Shown: piece after piece, positions 22,701 to 31,924 of the stretch
Position numbering within the stretch: the stretch's first letter is position 1
Layout of the letters: each line of letters begins with the position of its first letter
Assembly (NCBI RefSeq): GCF_964019925.1
Contig: NZ_OZ026470.1
Coordinates: 868,001-932,000 of the forward strand
Source: Spiroplasma endosymbiont of Cantharis nigra
GTDB taxonomy: Bacteria; Bacillota_I; Bacilli_A; Mycoplasmatales; Mycoplasmataceae
Direction: 5' to 3'
Length of the DNA stretch: 64,000 nucleotides
Notes under the pieces: model-generated
What the model was told of the DNA's origin: nothing
The model's database searches: none
Seen by the model: the letters and a program-made list of their open reading frames with translations, nothing else
Translations under genes and position numbers: made by a program

Positions 22701-23576
22701 TTTTATTGGTACAAGAGATAAGTCTTTTGTTTTTTTAATTCTATTAATTTTTTCTAATTCATCAGTTAAAAGGTCCAAAGTAACTACATAAGAAATTTGA
22801 TATGGAATTCTTTTATTTTTTAAATAAGATTCTGAATTTACTAATAAATATTTATATGCTCTAGTTTTAAATTCTTTAATCTCATATTCGAATAAGTTAG
22901 AGTCAAAATAAATTTTATCTATTCTCATTACCTTTTGATAGTTTAAACCCAAATAAGGTAAAGATTTTTTTCTATCTAGTTTTAATAAATCGTCACTAAA
23001 TTCTAAATAGTTTAGTCATTTATCTTTTTCTTCTTCAAATGTAGATAGTAACTTTCCTATTTCAGAAAGATTAGAAGAATTTAAAACATTTCTTCTAATT
23101 AACTCTTCATCTTTAATTTGACCTTGATTTCTAATTATTAGAATTTGTGATTCTTGTATTATTGTTTCAAATTCTTGAGCTACTGGTTTTAATCTTGTCA
23201 TAAATATAGAACTTATAATAAGAGAAGCATTCATAGTATCAATGTTTACATAAAATCCAAGATAAGTTCCTTCGGGTAAAAGACTTTGATTTTTTGAGTC
23301 CAACTCAATTCTTATAATTCCATTATAAGAAGATTTGTTTTTATCTTTTTTAGAGAACTGTCTAGTTTTGTTGTCCAAAAGACAGATAAAAGATTTTTTA
23401 GCAAGAGAACTTCTCAAAAAGTTTTGAAACTCCACACAAGTGTTTATGCCTCTTATATCTAGTTGCTCTATTATTTGATCTAAGCTAGATGGATTTTCCT
23501 TAAATTGAACATTTTGTAAAAAAGAGAAGTCTAATATTATTTCTTTAACTGAATTATTTTCAATAATATTTGACAT
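19719..23576 (-). CDS. SF1 (UPF1/Dna2-like) helicase with long coiled-coil insertion (1285 aa)
   Basis: Residues 1-460 form an unfamiliar N-terminal region without a nuclease motif that I can see. The helicase core then has motif I LLQGPPGTGKTQVI (Walker A about 487-494), motif II VVIIDEASKATI near 960, motif III LVGDYRQLPPI, TQYRSHEQI (motif IV region), VNTVDDFQGKEADYVLVN (motif V) and NVAFSRARELLIII (motif VI). Between motifs I and II lies an insertion of about 400 residues, largely coiled coil (DDLNNQITAFKEKNLEKVRS, EIELRLQNKENEVF). This is the AAA_11/AAA_12 type of superfamily 1, which moves 5' to 3' on nucleic acid. The start ATG 23576 has GAGGG. It heads the leftward cluster that continues with the 757-aa protein, coiled-coil protein, AAA+ ATPase and radical SAM protein. 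Confidence 0.9.
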
Positions 23577-23599
23577 AAATTAGCCCTCACTTTTGTCTT

Positions 23600-23613
23600 A
23601 AATTATTATAACA
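23600..23613 (-). promoter_or_regulatory. Likely promoter (-10) of the helicase cluster
   Basis: On the minus strand a perfect TATAAT lies about 25 bases before the helicase start, just after the terminator of the ferritin gene. No good -35 hexamer is visible at 17 bases. No other promoter-like sequence is seen before the next genes of the cluster. Confidence 0.5.
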
Positions 23614-23626
23614 TTTTTAGTTAATT

Positions 23627-23654
23627 AAAAAATATCAACCAAAAGGCTGATATT
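23627..23654 (-). terminator. Terminator after the ferritin-like gene
   Basis: On the minus strand AATATCAGCC and GGTTGATATT pair around TTTT (two G-T/A-C imperfections) and are followed by a T-run, six bases past the ferritin stop. Confidence 0.8.
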
Positions 23655-23659
23655 AGAAT

Positions 23660-24184
23660 TTAATCTTGATGTGGTGCAAATGGGTCAATCACTGCCAAAG
23701 TATTTGGGTTTTCTCTTTTTAATACTTTTTTATCTACTTCATAATGATTTCCATTAGACATTCTAATTCAATCAAGTAAATCATTTGTTTCTGAGATTTC
23801 TTCAAAGAAATCAATTGCAAATCATTCATAGAATTTCACTGTTGTAAAATCTGATTTTTCCTTTGCATTTTTTGTGAATTCATCTGTAATTTTTGCAAAA
23901 TGTGTTCTACAACTAATGTACTCTTGCAAAATTTCTACAATGTTTTTAAAATCCTTATTTTTAATTTCTATTGAAGATATTTTATATCCTTGACCCTTAT
24001 CTAAAAGGTAATTCATTATTCTTCTCTGATGTAAAAATTCATCTTGAGCTTGTACTTGAAAAAAGTGTGTAAAACCTGGATAACCAAGTTCATCACATTT
24101 TTTACTCATATTAAAACAATTTAATTGCATCTTAATATGTTCGTTAATGTAATCTTGAAGATTACTTAAAATTAATTTATCCAT
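23660..24184 (-). CDS. Ferritin-like iron-storage protein
   Basis: A 174-residue four-helix protein. Helices A and B carry the ferroxidase-type pattern: CDELGYPGFTHFFQVQAQDEFLHQRRIMNYLLDKG, written in pieces here as GFTHFFQ then QDEFLHQRR, where E and H form the ExxH metal site; later helices hold FEEISE with further acidic residues. Length and pattern fit the non-heme ferritin (FtnA) family, though the usual first-helix glutamate is not clear, so ferroxidase activity should be treated with caution. The start ATG 24184 follows AAAGGAGGA, one of the best ribosome binding sites in the window. It lies downstream of leuS in the same direction, with its own TATAAT-like sequence in the 81-base gap. 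Likely role: iron storage and protection from oxidative stress, alongside nox. Confidence 0.82.
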
Positions 24185-24265
24185 AAAAATCCTCCTTTAA
24201 TAATTTTATTATAATCTCTTGAAATTATAAAATATGTAAATTAAGTAAAAAACTTTTAAGTTAAC

Positions 24266-26683
24266 TTATTTAATAACAATATTTACAATTTTATCTAAAA
24301 CAGCTATTTCTTTTAATGTTTGCTTGTTTTTAATTTGCTCTCTTATGACATCTAGAGATTTAGCTTTCTCTATTAATTCCTCTTTTTGAGTGCCTTTATC
24401 AACTTCAAAAGTTGCTCTTAACTTACCATTTATTTGAACAGCAATAGTAACAACTGAAAGAGATAATTTAGATTCATCATAATTTGGCCATGTTTCTAAA
24501 CATACACTTGATTTATTGCCCAATTTTTCTCATAATTCCTCAGCTAAATGTGGAGCATAAACAGAAAGCATTTTAATAAAGTTAAAAATATATTCTTTAT
24601 AAATTGGTTGAGTTTCCTTATAAACTGAATTTACAAACATCATTAATTGTGAAATTGCAGTATTAAATTTGCAATCTTCAATCATTTGAGTTGTTTTTTT
24701 AACAACATCATTATAAATGAAATCAAGGTTATGATTATTTTTATCTGTTAATTTAATATTTTCAATCATTCTATATACTCTATCAAGTCATTTTCTAGCT
24801 CCGTCAAGTCCTTTATAACTTCAAGGTAAAGAAGCCTCTAATGGTCCCATAAATACCTCGTATAACCTTAATGTATCAGCTCCATGTGACTCAATAATTT
24901 CATCAGGGTTAATTACATTACCCTTAGACTTACTCATTTTTTCACCATTATCTGCCAAAATCATTCCTTGATTTATTAATTTTTGAAATGGTTCTTTTGT
25001 TGGAACAACTCCTAAATCAAATAATACTTGATGTCAAAATCTTGCATAAAGTAAATGAAGAACTGCATGCTCTTGACCACCAATATAAAGGTCAACTGGT
25101 AATCATTTTTTAAATAATTGCATTGCCTCTTTTGATTTAATATCTACTAAGTTGTTAGGACTTGTTGTCAAAATGTAGGCTAAATAATATCAACAACTTC
25201 CAGCTCATTGAGGCATTGTATTGGTTTCTCTTTTTGCTGACTTGCCTTTAAAATCTATATTTACTCAATTAGACAAATTTGCTAATGGTGATTCGCCAGT
25301 TCCTGAAGGTTTAATATAGTCTGTTTTAGGTAACTCTAATGGTAAATCCTTTTCATCAATTAAAGCTATTTGACCATCTTCTAAAAAAACTATTGGAAAT
25401 GGTTCACCATAAAATCTTTGTCTTGAAAATAGTCAATCTCTTAATTTATAGTTGATTTTTTTTTCAGCTTTTTTTATTTTTTCTAATTTATTAATTACTA
25501 AATCAATAGCTTCTACTTTTGATAAACCATTTAAAAAATCTGAGTTAATTATTTTCGACTCACCCACAAAGGCTTTTGATTCATCTTTGGTTTCTAATAC
25601 AAATTTTATTGGTAGATTATACTTTAGTGAGAATTTTCAATCCCTTTCATCATGACCAGGCACAGCCATTACTGCACCTGTTGCATAATCATTTAATACA
25701 TAATCTGCTACCCAAACAGGTAATTCTTCTTTTGTAAAAGGATTTATAACATAACTTCCTGTAAAGATACCAGTTTTATCTTTTGAGTCATCTTGTCTTT
25801 CAATTTCAGTTTTACTTTTTGTTAAAGTAATATATTCTTGAACTTTCTTTTTATTTTCTGAAGTAGTTAATTTTAAAGTTAATTCATTTTCTGGAGCAAG
25901 AACAATATATGAAACTCCAAAAATTGTATCTGCTCTTGTTGTAAAAACATTTATTTTTTCCTTATTATCTTTAACATCAAATTTTATAATTGCTCCTTCA
26001 GATTTACCTATTCAATTTTTTTGTAATTCTTTTACTGAATTTGGTCATTCTAATGAATCTAAACCTTCTAATAATCTATCTGCGTATTTTGTAATTTTTA
26101 AAACTCATTGCTTCATTGGTTTTTTCACTACTTCAAATCCACCAATATCAGAAACCATTTTTCCATTCATTGAAACAACTTCTTCATTTGCAAGAACAGT
26201 TCCTAGTCCTTCACATCAATTTACACTTACTTGTCTAATTTCAGCTAATCCCTTTTTATAAAGTTGTTGAAAGATTCATTGCGTGATTTTATAATAATTT
26301 GGGTCGCTTGTATTTACTTCTTTATTGTAATCATAACTAAAACCCAATTTTTTTAGTTGTTTTCTAAAAGTAATAATATTTTTAGCTGTAAATTCTCGTG
26401 GATCATTTCCAGTTTTTAAAGCATATTGCTCTGCTGGAAGACCAAAGGCATCTCACCCAATTGGATGAAGTACATCATATTGTTGCATTCTTCTCATTCT
26501 TGCAAAAACATCTGTTGCAGTATAACCTTTAGGATGACCAACATGAAGTCCTGCTCCACTAGGATATGGAAACATATCTAAAATATAAGCCTTTTTATCT
26601 TTATTGCTAGTTGTTTTATATGTATTATTTTCTTCTCAAAACTTTTGTCATTTTTTTTCTATTGCTTTATGTGAAAATTCCAT
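24266..26683 (-). CDS. leuS: Leucyl-tRNA synthetase
   Basis: Charges tRNA-Leu with leucine. The 805-residue class I synthetase has [17 protein letters not shown] (HIGH motif near residue 46), the [16 protein letters not shown] segment typical of LeuRS, the CP1 editing domain ([16 protein letters not shown], and [10 protein letters not shown] with its conserved aspartate), and [11 protein letters not shown] (KMSKS). The C terminus is the usual anticodon-binding and C-terminal extension region ([21 protein letters not shown] in part). The start ATG 26683 follows GAGGT. The 102-base upstream gap shows no T-box-like element. A tRNA-Leu(TAG) gene is present further along in the window. Confidence 0.97.
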
Positions 26684-26760
26684 TTTATTACCTCTTTTAT
26701 TAACTTTAAATATTTTACATTAAATATTAATTAGTGGTAATGTTTAATGATAACAAAAAA

Positions 26761-26784
26761 AAACTTAAACATAAGTTTAAGTTT
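26761..26784 (-). terminator. Terminator after mgtA
   Basis: A 10-bp perfect stem, AAACTTAAAC (26761-26770) and GTTTAAGTTT (26775-26784) around ATAA, with eight or more A on the plus strand just to the left (T-run on the minus strand). Confidence 0.9.
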
Positions 26785-26785
26785 T

Positions 26786-29479
26786 CTATAATCATTCTTT
26801 AAATATTCTTATATATAACATTTTTACAGCTTGTGCTAAAAGCATATATGCTGCAACAAAACTTAATGCAATTGGTAAGAATGATCATTTTGGTACACCC
26901 ATTTTCATACCATCACTAATTGCATCAATACTCATAAATCCATATGGCACAATTATAGCCATAGAACAAACAAAGATTGTTGACACTGTAACTTGTCATG
27001 AACCATTAGATTGAATAAATGGAATTTTTTCAGTTCTATACATTTGCATTACTGCAGTTTGTGTCATTAACCCAACAACAAATCAGCTACCATTAAATAT
27101 TTCTAATCCACCTTCACTAGGAGGTTGTACCCCAGCACCTATTCCTGGATTAACAATATGATATCCATATAGTAAAACTAAGAATGTTGAGATATCAAAT
27201 ATTGAACTTACAGGTCCATTTATGACTGTAAACCATATTATATTTTTTGTTTTTAATGGTCGAGGTTTATCAGTAAATTTACTATCTACTTTATCAAAAA
27301 TAAATGCAAACATTACTATATCATATAATAAATTTTGAGTTAATAAATGCAAGGGTTGCATTGGCTCTGACATTGTTAAAAATAGGGCAACCAAAACACT
27401 AAGAACATTACCAAAATTTGAAGCAATTGTAACTTTAATATATTTTAAAATATTTGCTAATGAAACTCTTCCTTCATGAACTGCGTGACTAATTGGAAGT
27501 AATGATTCTTCCATTAAAATAATATCTGCAGCTTCTTTGGCTATATTTGATGCTTCATCAAAAGAGATTGCAACATCTGACTCTCTTAAAACCGGAGCAT
27601 CATTTATTCCATCTCCCATAAATCCTACAACATGTCCTTGCTCTTTAAGAGTTTTTATTATTGTTGATTTATTTATCGGACTTAATTTAACAAAAACATT
27701 TCCTTTACGAACTGCTTTATGAAGTTGGTCTTCATTCATTGCTTCAATTTCTTTTCCTGTATATAATTTTTCAATTTTAAAATCTACTTTAGAACAAATA
27801 GCTCTAGTAATAATTTCATTATCACCTGTAAGAATTTTTGTTGAAATTCCTTTTTCAGCTAATTCCTTAATAATTTTTTTTGATGTTTTTTTTGGTTCGT
27901 CAAAAAATGTACCAAAACCATAAAATACTAAATCTTCTTCAATATCTTCATCTTCTAATTCATTATGTGCAATTCCAATAACTCTAAACCCATCATTATT
28001 ATAATCATTAGATTTTTTCATAATTTTATCAATGTGATCTTGTTTTAATTTTACTATTTCGCCATTTATATAAATACGATCACATACTTTTAAAACTTCT
28101 TCAATAGCTCCTTTTGTAAAAATTTGTTTTTCTCCATTTTTTGAAAGGATTACTGATAATATTTTTCTTTGAAAATCAAAAGGTACTTCTCACTCTTTTG
28201 AATATTCATCAAGATTTGGCATACTAATTTTTTTACTTAACAAAACAGCTTGATCAATTGGATTTTGAAATCCTGTTTGGAAATAACTATTTAAATATAA
28301 TATATGTTCAATCATTTCATTCTTTTGACTTTTTATATCAAAAACATGATCAAGATTAATTTCTCCACTCGTGATTGTTCCTGTTTTATCTGTACATAAA
28401 ATATCAATAGCTCCCATATTTTGAACAGCATTTAGATTTTTTACTATAACATTTTCTTTTTTTATTTTTGAATAACCTCTAGAAAGATTTGCAGTAACAA
28501 TTACTGGTAACATTTCTGGTGTTAACCCTACTGCAATTGATATTGCAAATAATGCTGCTGAAAGTCATCTTTGATCAATTGTTGCTGGTCTTAATCCAAA
28601 AACTAAAAAAACTATTGGTGTTACTGCTAACATAAATGAAATTAACAACATTGTAATTTTTCAAACTCCCTTTTCAAAAGAGTTTTTACTTCTTTTTTCT
28701 GTAACTTTATCATTAATTGCAGAAAAGAAAGTTTTCTGTCCAGTTTGAATAACTAAACAAAGTGCAGAACCTGAAACTACTTCGGTTCCCATATAACAAA
28801 CATTTTCATACTCTAAATAATTTTCTTTATTATTTATTGTTTTCTTTTGTACTGGAAAAGATTCTCCTGTTAAAGATGATTGATTTAAATATAAGTTATT
28901 TGATCAAATAACTTTTACATCAGCTGGAATTAAATCTCCATTTGAAACATATATTAAATCTCCAGGAACAAGCTCTGATGTTTCAATTTGTTCACTTTCT
29001 TTAATTAATTTTATTGAGTTCGCATTATCAATATCTTTAATGACAAAGTCAACATCTCTAATAACCTTTGTCATATGTTTATTTTCAAATGTCATTTTTT
29101 TAATAACGTGAAAGGATCTTATTTCTTGAACAAAATAAATAGTTCCACTAATTATAATCATTGTTAAAACTAATAATGCTCCAACAAGATCTGATAGTTC
29201 TGGATCTGTTGCATATTGATAGAAACTGAATGTATCAATTACAATCAGTATTAAGTTAAATGGACTGAAAAATGCCTTAATAAAAGACAAAACATAATTA
29301 AATTTTTTCTCCTTTAGTAAATTATCTCCATATTTATTTTTTTGAGCTTCTACCTGTTCTTCTGATAAACCAAAGTTAGAAATCTCTAATTTTTTTAAAG
29401 TTTGTTGCTGATCTAATTCAACAAACTTTGCTAGTTGATTATTATAATTGTTATTTACTTTTTTATTTTTAGTTTTCAT
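26786..29479 (-). CDS. mgtA: Magnesium-transporting P-type ATPase
   Basis: The 897-residue protein is a P-type ATPase of the MgtA/MgtB group, importing Mg2+ across the cell membrane. It has the actuator-domain NQSSLTGES, the phosphorylated aspartate in CTDKTGTITSGE (Asp364), the nucleotide-domain FTKGAIEEVL, the hinge motif GFMGDGINDAPVLRESDVAI, and the MgtA-type segment GLTPEMLPVIVTANLSRGY in membrane helix 4, plus about ten membrane segments. The MgtA-like TPEMLP (instead of PEGL) marks the Mg2+ subgroup. The start ATG 29479 has AAGGAG. Upstream is a 31-codon leader ORF with an internal terminator-like hairpin, so expression is probably attenuated in response to some signal, most simply Mg2+; that signal is inference. 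Confidence 0.94.
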
Positions 29480-29518
29480 AACATCGTTCTCCTTATTTAT
29501 GAAAGCTAACTTATAATC

Positions 29519-29614
29519 TTATTTTGACAATACAAAAAAAAGCGATAAATTAGCATTACTTCTTATCTTGCTTTGAATAATTAAACTTCGTACCTGTTCG
29601 GAAGGAATACTCAT
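29519..29614 (-). CDS. 31-aa leader peptide of mgtA
   Basis: ATG 29614 has a very strong site, AGAGAGGTGG, five bases upstream, and follows a TATAAT at 29644-29649. The peptide starts MSIPSEQVRSLIIQSK and ends LSLFFVLSK; its stop is TAA 29519. The second half of the ORF contains a terminator-like hairpin (see 29534-29574), so translation across it would block the hairpin. The stop is 40 bases from the mgtA start. Leader-peptide control of Mg2+ ATPases is known in enterobacteria (mgtL), but this peptide is not similar in sequence. Confidence 0.65.
   Translation of the reverse strand: MSIPSEQVRSLIIQSKIRSNANLSLFFVLSK
29534..29574 (-). terminator. Terminator-like hairpin inside the mgtA leader ORF
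   Basis: On the minus strand AAAGC-AA-GATAA pairs with TTATC-GCTTT (arms at 29563-29574 and 29539-29548, two-base bulge), followed by eight T. It lies inside codons of the leader ORF and before the mgtA start, which is the layout of a transcription attenuator. Confidence 0.6.
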
Positions 29615-29643
29615 ATTTACCACCTCTCTTTAAATCTTTAATT

Positions 29644-29649
29644 ATTATA
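29644..29649 (-). promoter_or_regulatory. -10 box of the mgtA leader
   Basis: A perfect TATAAT on the minus strand, 30 bases before the leader ATG. The -35 region overlaps the T-run of the tRNA-Ile terminator and is poor in consensus. Confidence 0.55.
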
Positions 29650-29661
29650 CATATATAAAAT

Positions 29662-29687
29662 AAAAAAAGACACCTTAATGGTATCTT
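29662..29687 (-). terminator. Terminator after tRNA-Ile(GAT)
   Basis: AAGATACC and GGTGTCTT (arms at 29680-29687 and 29667-29674, one G-T pair) followed by a T-run on the minus strand. Confidence 0.85.
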
Positions 29688-29697
29688 AAAATCTAAA

Positions 29698-29774
<77 letters not shown>

Positions 29775-29787
29775 TAAAACAATATTA

Positions 29788-29816
29788 ATTATAAAATATT
29801 ACCTTTTAAAATTCAA
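29788..29816 (-). promoter_or_regulatory. Promoter of tRNA-Ile(GAT)
   Basis: On the minus strand TTGAAT (29811-29816) and TATAAT (29788-29793) are separated by 17 bases, with the tRNA starting 13 bases downstream of the -10 box. Confidence 0.85.
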
Positions 29817-29850
29817 TAAAAAAAGCATTTTTAATTAAAAATATTTCATT

Positions 29851-29873
29851 AAAAAAACGTCATTTAATGACGT
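29851..29873 (-). terminator. Terminator of the nine-gene tRNA cluster
   Basis: ACGTCATT-T-AATGACGT (29857-29873) with seven T on the minus strand, 16 bases past tRNA-Phe. Confidence 0.92.
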
Positions 29874-29888
29874 CTATTATTCATTTAA

Positions 29889-29964
29889 TGGTGGTTTTGG
29901 ACGGAATTGAACCGCCGACACATTGAGCTTCAATCAATTGCTCTACCAACTGAGCTACAAAACC
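29889..29964 (-). tRNA. tRNA-Phe (anticodon GAA)
   Basis: Acceptor GGTTTTG/CAAAACC, anticodon loop TTGAAGC giving GAA, encoded CCA. Last gene of the cluster. Confidence 0.95.
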
Positions 29965-29969
29965 AATAA

Positions 29970-30046
29970 TGGCGACCCCAACGGGACTCGAACCCGTGAT
30001 CTCCTCCGTGACAGGGAGGCGCGATAACCAACTTCGCTATGGGGCC
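29970..30046 (-). tRNA. tRNA-Asp (anticodon GTC)
   Basis: Acceptor GGCCCCA/TGGGGTC, anticodon stem CCTCC/GGAGG with loop CTGTCAC giving GTC, encoded CCA. Confidence 0.95.
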
Positions 30047-30051
30047 AAAAA

Positions 30052-30127
<76 letters not shown>

Positions 30128-30134
30128 ATAAAAA

Positions 30135-30227
30135 TGGCGGAAGATGAGGGATTCGAACCCCCGCTCGGGTTTCCCCGACTCTCGGTTTTCAAGACCGACC
30201 CCTTCAGCCAGGCTTGGGTAATCTTCC
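30135..30227 (-). tRNA. tRNA-Ser (anticodon TGA)
   Basis: Class II tRNA of 93 bases with a long variable arm (AGTCGGGGAAACCCGAGC). Loop CTTGAAA gives TGA, read as UCN serine codons. Encoded CCA. Confidence 0.94.
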
Positions 30228-30272
30228 GTATTTTGTTTTGCCCCATCCTGATCATTATAGAGTCATCATGAA

Positions 30273-30349
30273 TGGTGGACCTTATTGGACTCGAACCAAT
30301 GACCATCCGGTTATGAGCCGGATGCTCTAACCAACTGAGCTAAAGGTCC
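30273..30349 (-). tRNA. tRNA-Ile2 (anticodon CAT, probably lysidine-modified)
   Basis: The anticodon is CAT, but the body (GGACCTTTAGCTCAGTTGG, acceptor GGACCTT/AAGGTCC) matches what I remember of Firmicute/mollicute tRNA-Ile for AUA rather than tRNA-Met. It would need TilS to convert C34 to lysidine. Two other CAT tRNAs in the cluster already account for initiator and elongator Met. Confidence 0.8.
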
Positions 30350-30374
30350 AAAATAATAAAAACAATAAAATATA

Positions 30375-30451
30375 TGGTAGCGGGGAAGAGACTTGAACTC
30401 TTGACCTCCCGGGTATGAGCCGAGCGCTCTAACCAACTGAGCTACCCCGCC
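30375..30451 (-). tRNA. Elongator tRNA-Met (anticodon CAT)
   Basis: Acceptor GGCGGGG/CCCCGCT-type pairing, loop CTCATAC giving CAT, a fully paired first acceptor position, encoded CCA. The body is the known elongator type. Confidence 0.88.
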
Positions 30452-30456
30452 ATATA

Positions 30457-30532
30457 TGGTGGACCCGAACGGGTTCGAACCGTCGACCCCCTGCGTGCAA
30501 GGCAGGTGCTCTCCCAGCTGAGCTACGGGCCC
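30457..30532 (-). tRNA. tRNA-Ala (anticodon TGC)
   Basis: Acceptor GGGCCCG/CGGGTCC, with the G-T pair at position 3-70 typical of alanine, anticodon loop CTTGCAC giving TGC, encoded CCA. Confidence 0.95.
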
Positions 30533-30558
30533 ATATATAAAAAATATTAAATTATAAA

Positions 30559-30635
30559 TGGTCGGGAAGACAGGATTCGAACCTGCGACCCTTCGGTCCC
30601 AAACCGAATGCTCTACCAAGCTGAGCCACTTCCCG
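30559..30635 (-). tRNA. tRNA-Pro (anticodon TGG)
   Basis: Acceptor CGGGAAG/CTTCCCG, anticodon loop TTTGGGA giving TGG, encoded CCA. Confidence 0.95.
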
Positions 30636-30676
30636 AAGTATGAATATTTAATAATATTCATGGTAATTTTCAATAA

Positions 30677-30753
30677 TGGCGCGCCCTAAGGGACTCGAAC
30701 CCCTAACCTTTTGATCCGTAGTCAAACGATCTATCCAATTGATCTAAGGGCGC
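30677..30753 (-). tRNA. tRNA-Arg (anticodon ACG)
   Basis: Acceptor GCGCCCT/AGGGCGC, anticodon loop CTACGGA giving ACG (inosine after modification), encoded CCA. First gene of the nine-gene cluster. Confidence 0.95.
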
Positions 30754-30779
30754 ATTTTTGTGTGAAAACAACCAAAAAT

Positions 30780-30810
30780 ATTATATTACAATTTGTAAGT
30801 TTTTTATCAA
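30780..30810 (-). promoter_or_regulatory. Likely promoter of the tRNA cluster
   Basis: On the minus strand TTGATA (30805-30810) and TATAAT (30780-30785) are 19 bases apart, a longer spacer than usual. A second TTGTCA lies further upstream. Confidence 0.55.
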
Positions 30811-30889
30811 CTTTGCATAAAATTGACAATATTTATTATAGCAAATAAAAAGATAATTTGTGTCTTTTTACAAAAATAAATAAAATAAA

Positions 30890-30908
30890 AAGAAGTATTT
30901 AAACTCCT
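30890..30908 (-). terminator. Terminator after tRNA-Cys
   Basis: AAGGAGT and ACTTCTT (7 bp, one G-T pair) with TTTTTATTTT on the minus strand. Confidence 0.7.
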
Positions 30909-30919
30909 TTATTTCAATA

Positions 30920-30995
30920 ATGGAGGTACCAGTCGGAGTCGAACCGACGATCAGGGAGTTGCAGTCCCATGCCTTAGCCTCTTGGCTATGGTACC
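30920..30995 (-). tRNA. tRNA-Cys (anticodon GCA)
   Basis: Acceptor GGTACCA/TGGTACC, loop CTGCAAC giving GCA, discriminator T, encoded CCA. It is transcribed alone, between its own promoter and terminator. Confidence 0.95.
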
Positions 30996-31007
30996 ATTAC
31001 CTAAATG

Positions 31008-31037
31008 ATTATACTAAAAAAAATAAAGGAATTACAA
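31008..31037 (-). promoter_or_regulatory. Promoter of tRNA-Cys
   Basis: On the minus strand TTGTAA (31032-31037) and TATAAT (31008-31013) are separated by 18 bases; the tRNA begins 12 bases beyond the -10 box. Confidence 0.75.
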
Positions 31038-31093
31038 ACATAATACCTTTTGGTTTTAAAATTAATTATTATAATTAAAAAGTAATTTAGTAC

Positions 31094-31918
31094 CTATTTA
31101 AGTGAATTTGAAAATAGCATAAATGAAATTGATGACAATGGAATAATAAATAAAAATGAACTTATTATTGGAATAGTTATATTTTCAAAATATACCACTG
31201 TATTAATTTTATTGATAAATAAATATATCATAGTTTTATCTAAAAAAGCATCACTAAAGCTAAGATAAAAAATTCAATTTAGATATTTTTGTGGAGACGT
31301 AAAACTTAAACTACTACAAAAAACATTATCATATAAAATTGTTTCTAAGAAAAAATCCGAAAATATAAGTATATATATAATAAATATTAATATTAGTGAA
31401 TTTGATAAGTATACATTAGTGATTTTTCCTGCAATTAAAAGAGATATAGAAAAATATAATAAAATCATTAAAAAAATTGAAAATAAAAATATAATAAAGC
31501 CACCAATACTCTTAAATTCAAAGATAAGTTTACTATAATTACCAAAGCTAAAAGTAGCATCTATTAGTAATAAAAATGAGTTTGAAATGGTATAACTTAA
31601 AATACTATAAATAAAAAATATTAAAAGAAATGAAAGAAAAAAACATATTTTAGTTATACCAAAATTATTAAGTTGCCTTAAAAAAACTGTCTCTCTTCAC
31701 GTAATAATAAAATGTGCAGAGAAAAAAGTCATAAAAATTAGTGGTAATGTAGAAAAAGTAACACTTTTTTGTACATTTTCATTATTAATAAGATTTTTTA
31801 AAAATAAAAAATACAAACTTGTAATAAAAAATAAAGGAATAAAAATTACAAAAATATAAGTTCAAGTAGATAATATTGTACTTCTAAAAATATAGGAAAT
31901 TGTTTTTTTAAATTTCAT
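31094..31918 (-). CDS. ABC-2-type membrane permease, second of the GH85 operon (274 aa)
   Basis: About six hydrophobic segments with little polar loop; the N terminus is MKFKKTISYIFRSTILSTWTY, and a conserved-looking amphipathic helix TWRETVFLRQLNNFGITK follows the second segment, where ABC-2 permeases carry the coupling helix. It is similar in size and layout to the permease at 34.6-35.4 kb, so the two probably form a heterodimer with the ATPase at 35.4 kb. It starts 6 bases after the stop of the GH85-like gene (TAG 31925-31927) and has no obvious ribosome binding site, which suggests translational coupling. The transported molecule is unknown. Confidence 0.75.
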
Positions 31919-31924
31919 TAGATT

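Noticed and set aside
13938-23576. Prophage or integrative element carrying the helicase/AAA+ cluster
   Set aside because: No integrase, phage structural genes, attachment repeats or flanking tRNA are seen, and base and codon use match the neighbours.
26684-26760. T-box riboswitch before leuS
   Set aside because: The gap is short and shows no specifier loop or T-box sequence; only a ribosome binding site is visible.
31038-31093. Terminator after the last permease of the GH85 operon
   Set aside because: AT-rich pairing is possible but no stem with a T-run stands out; left unannotated.
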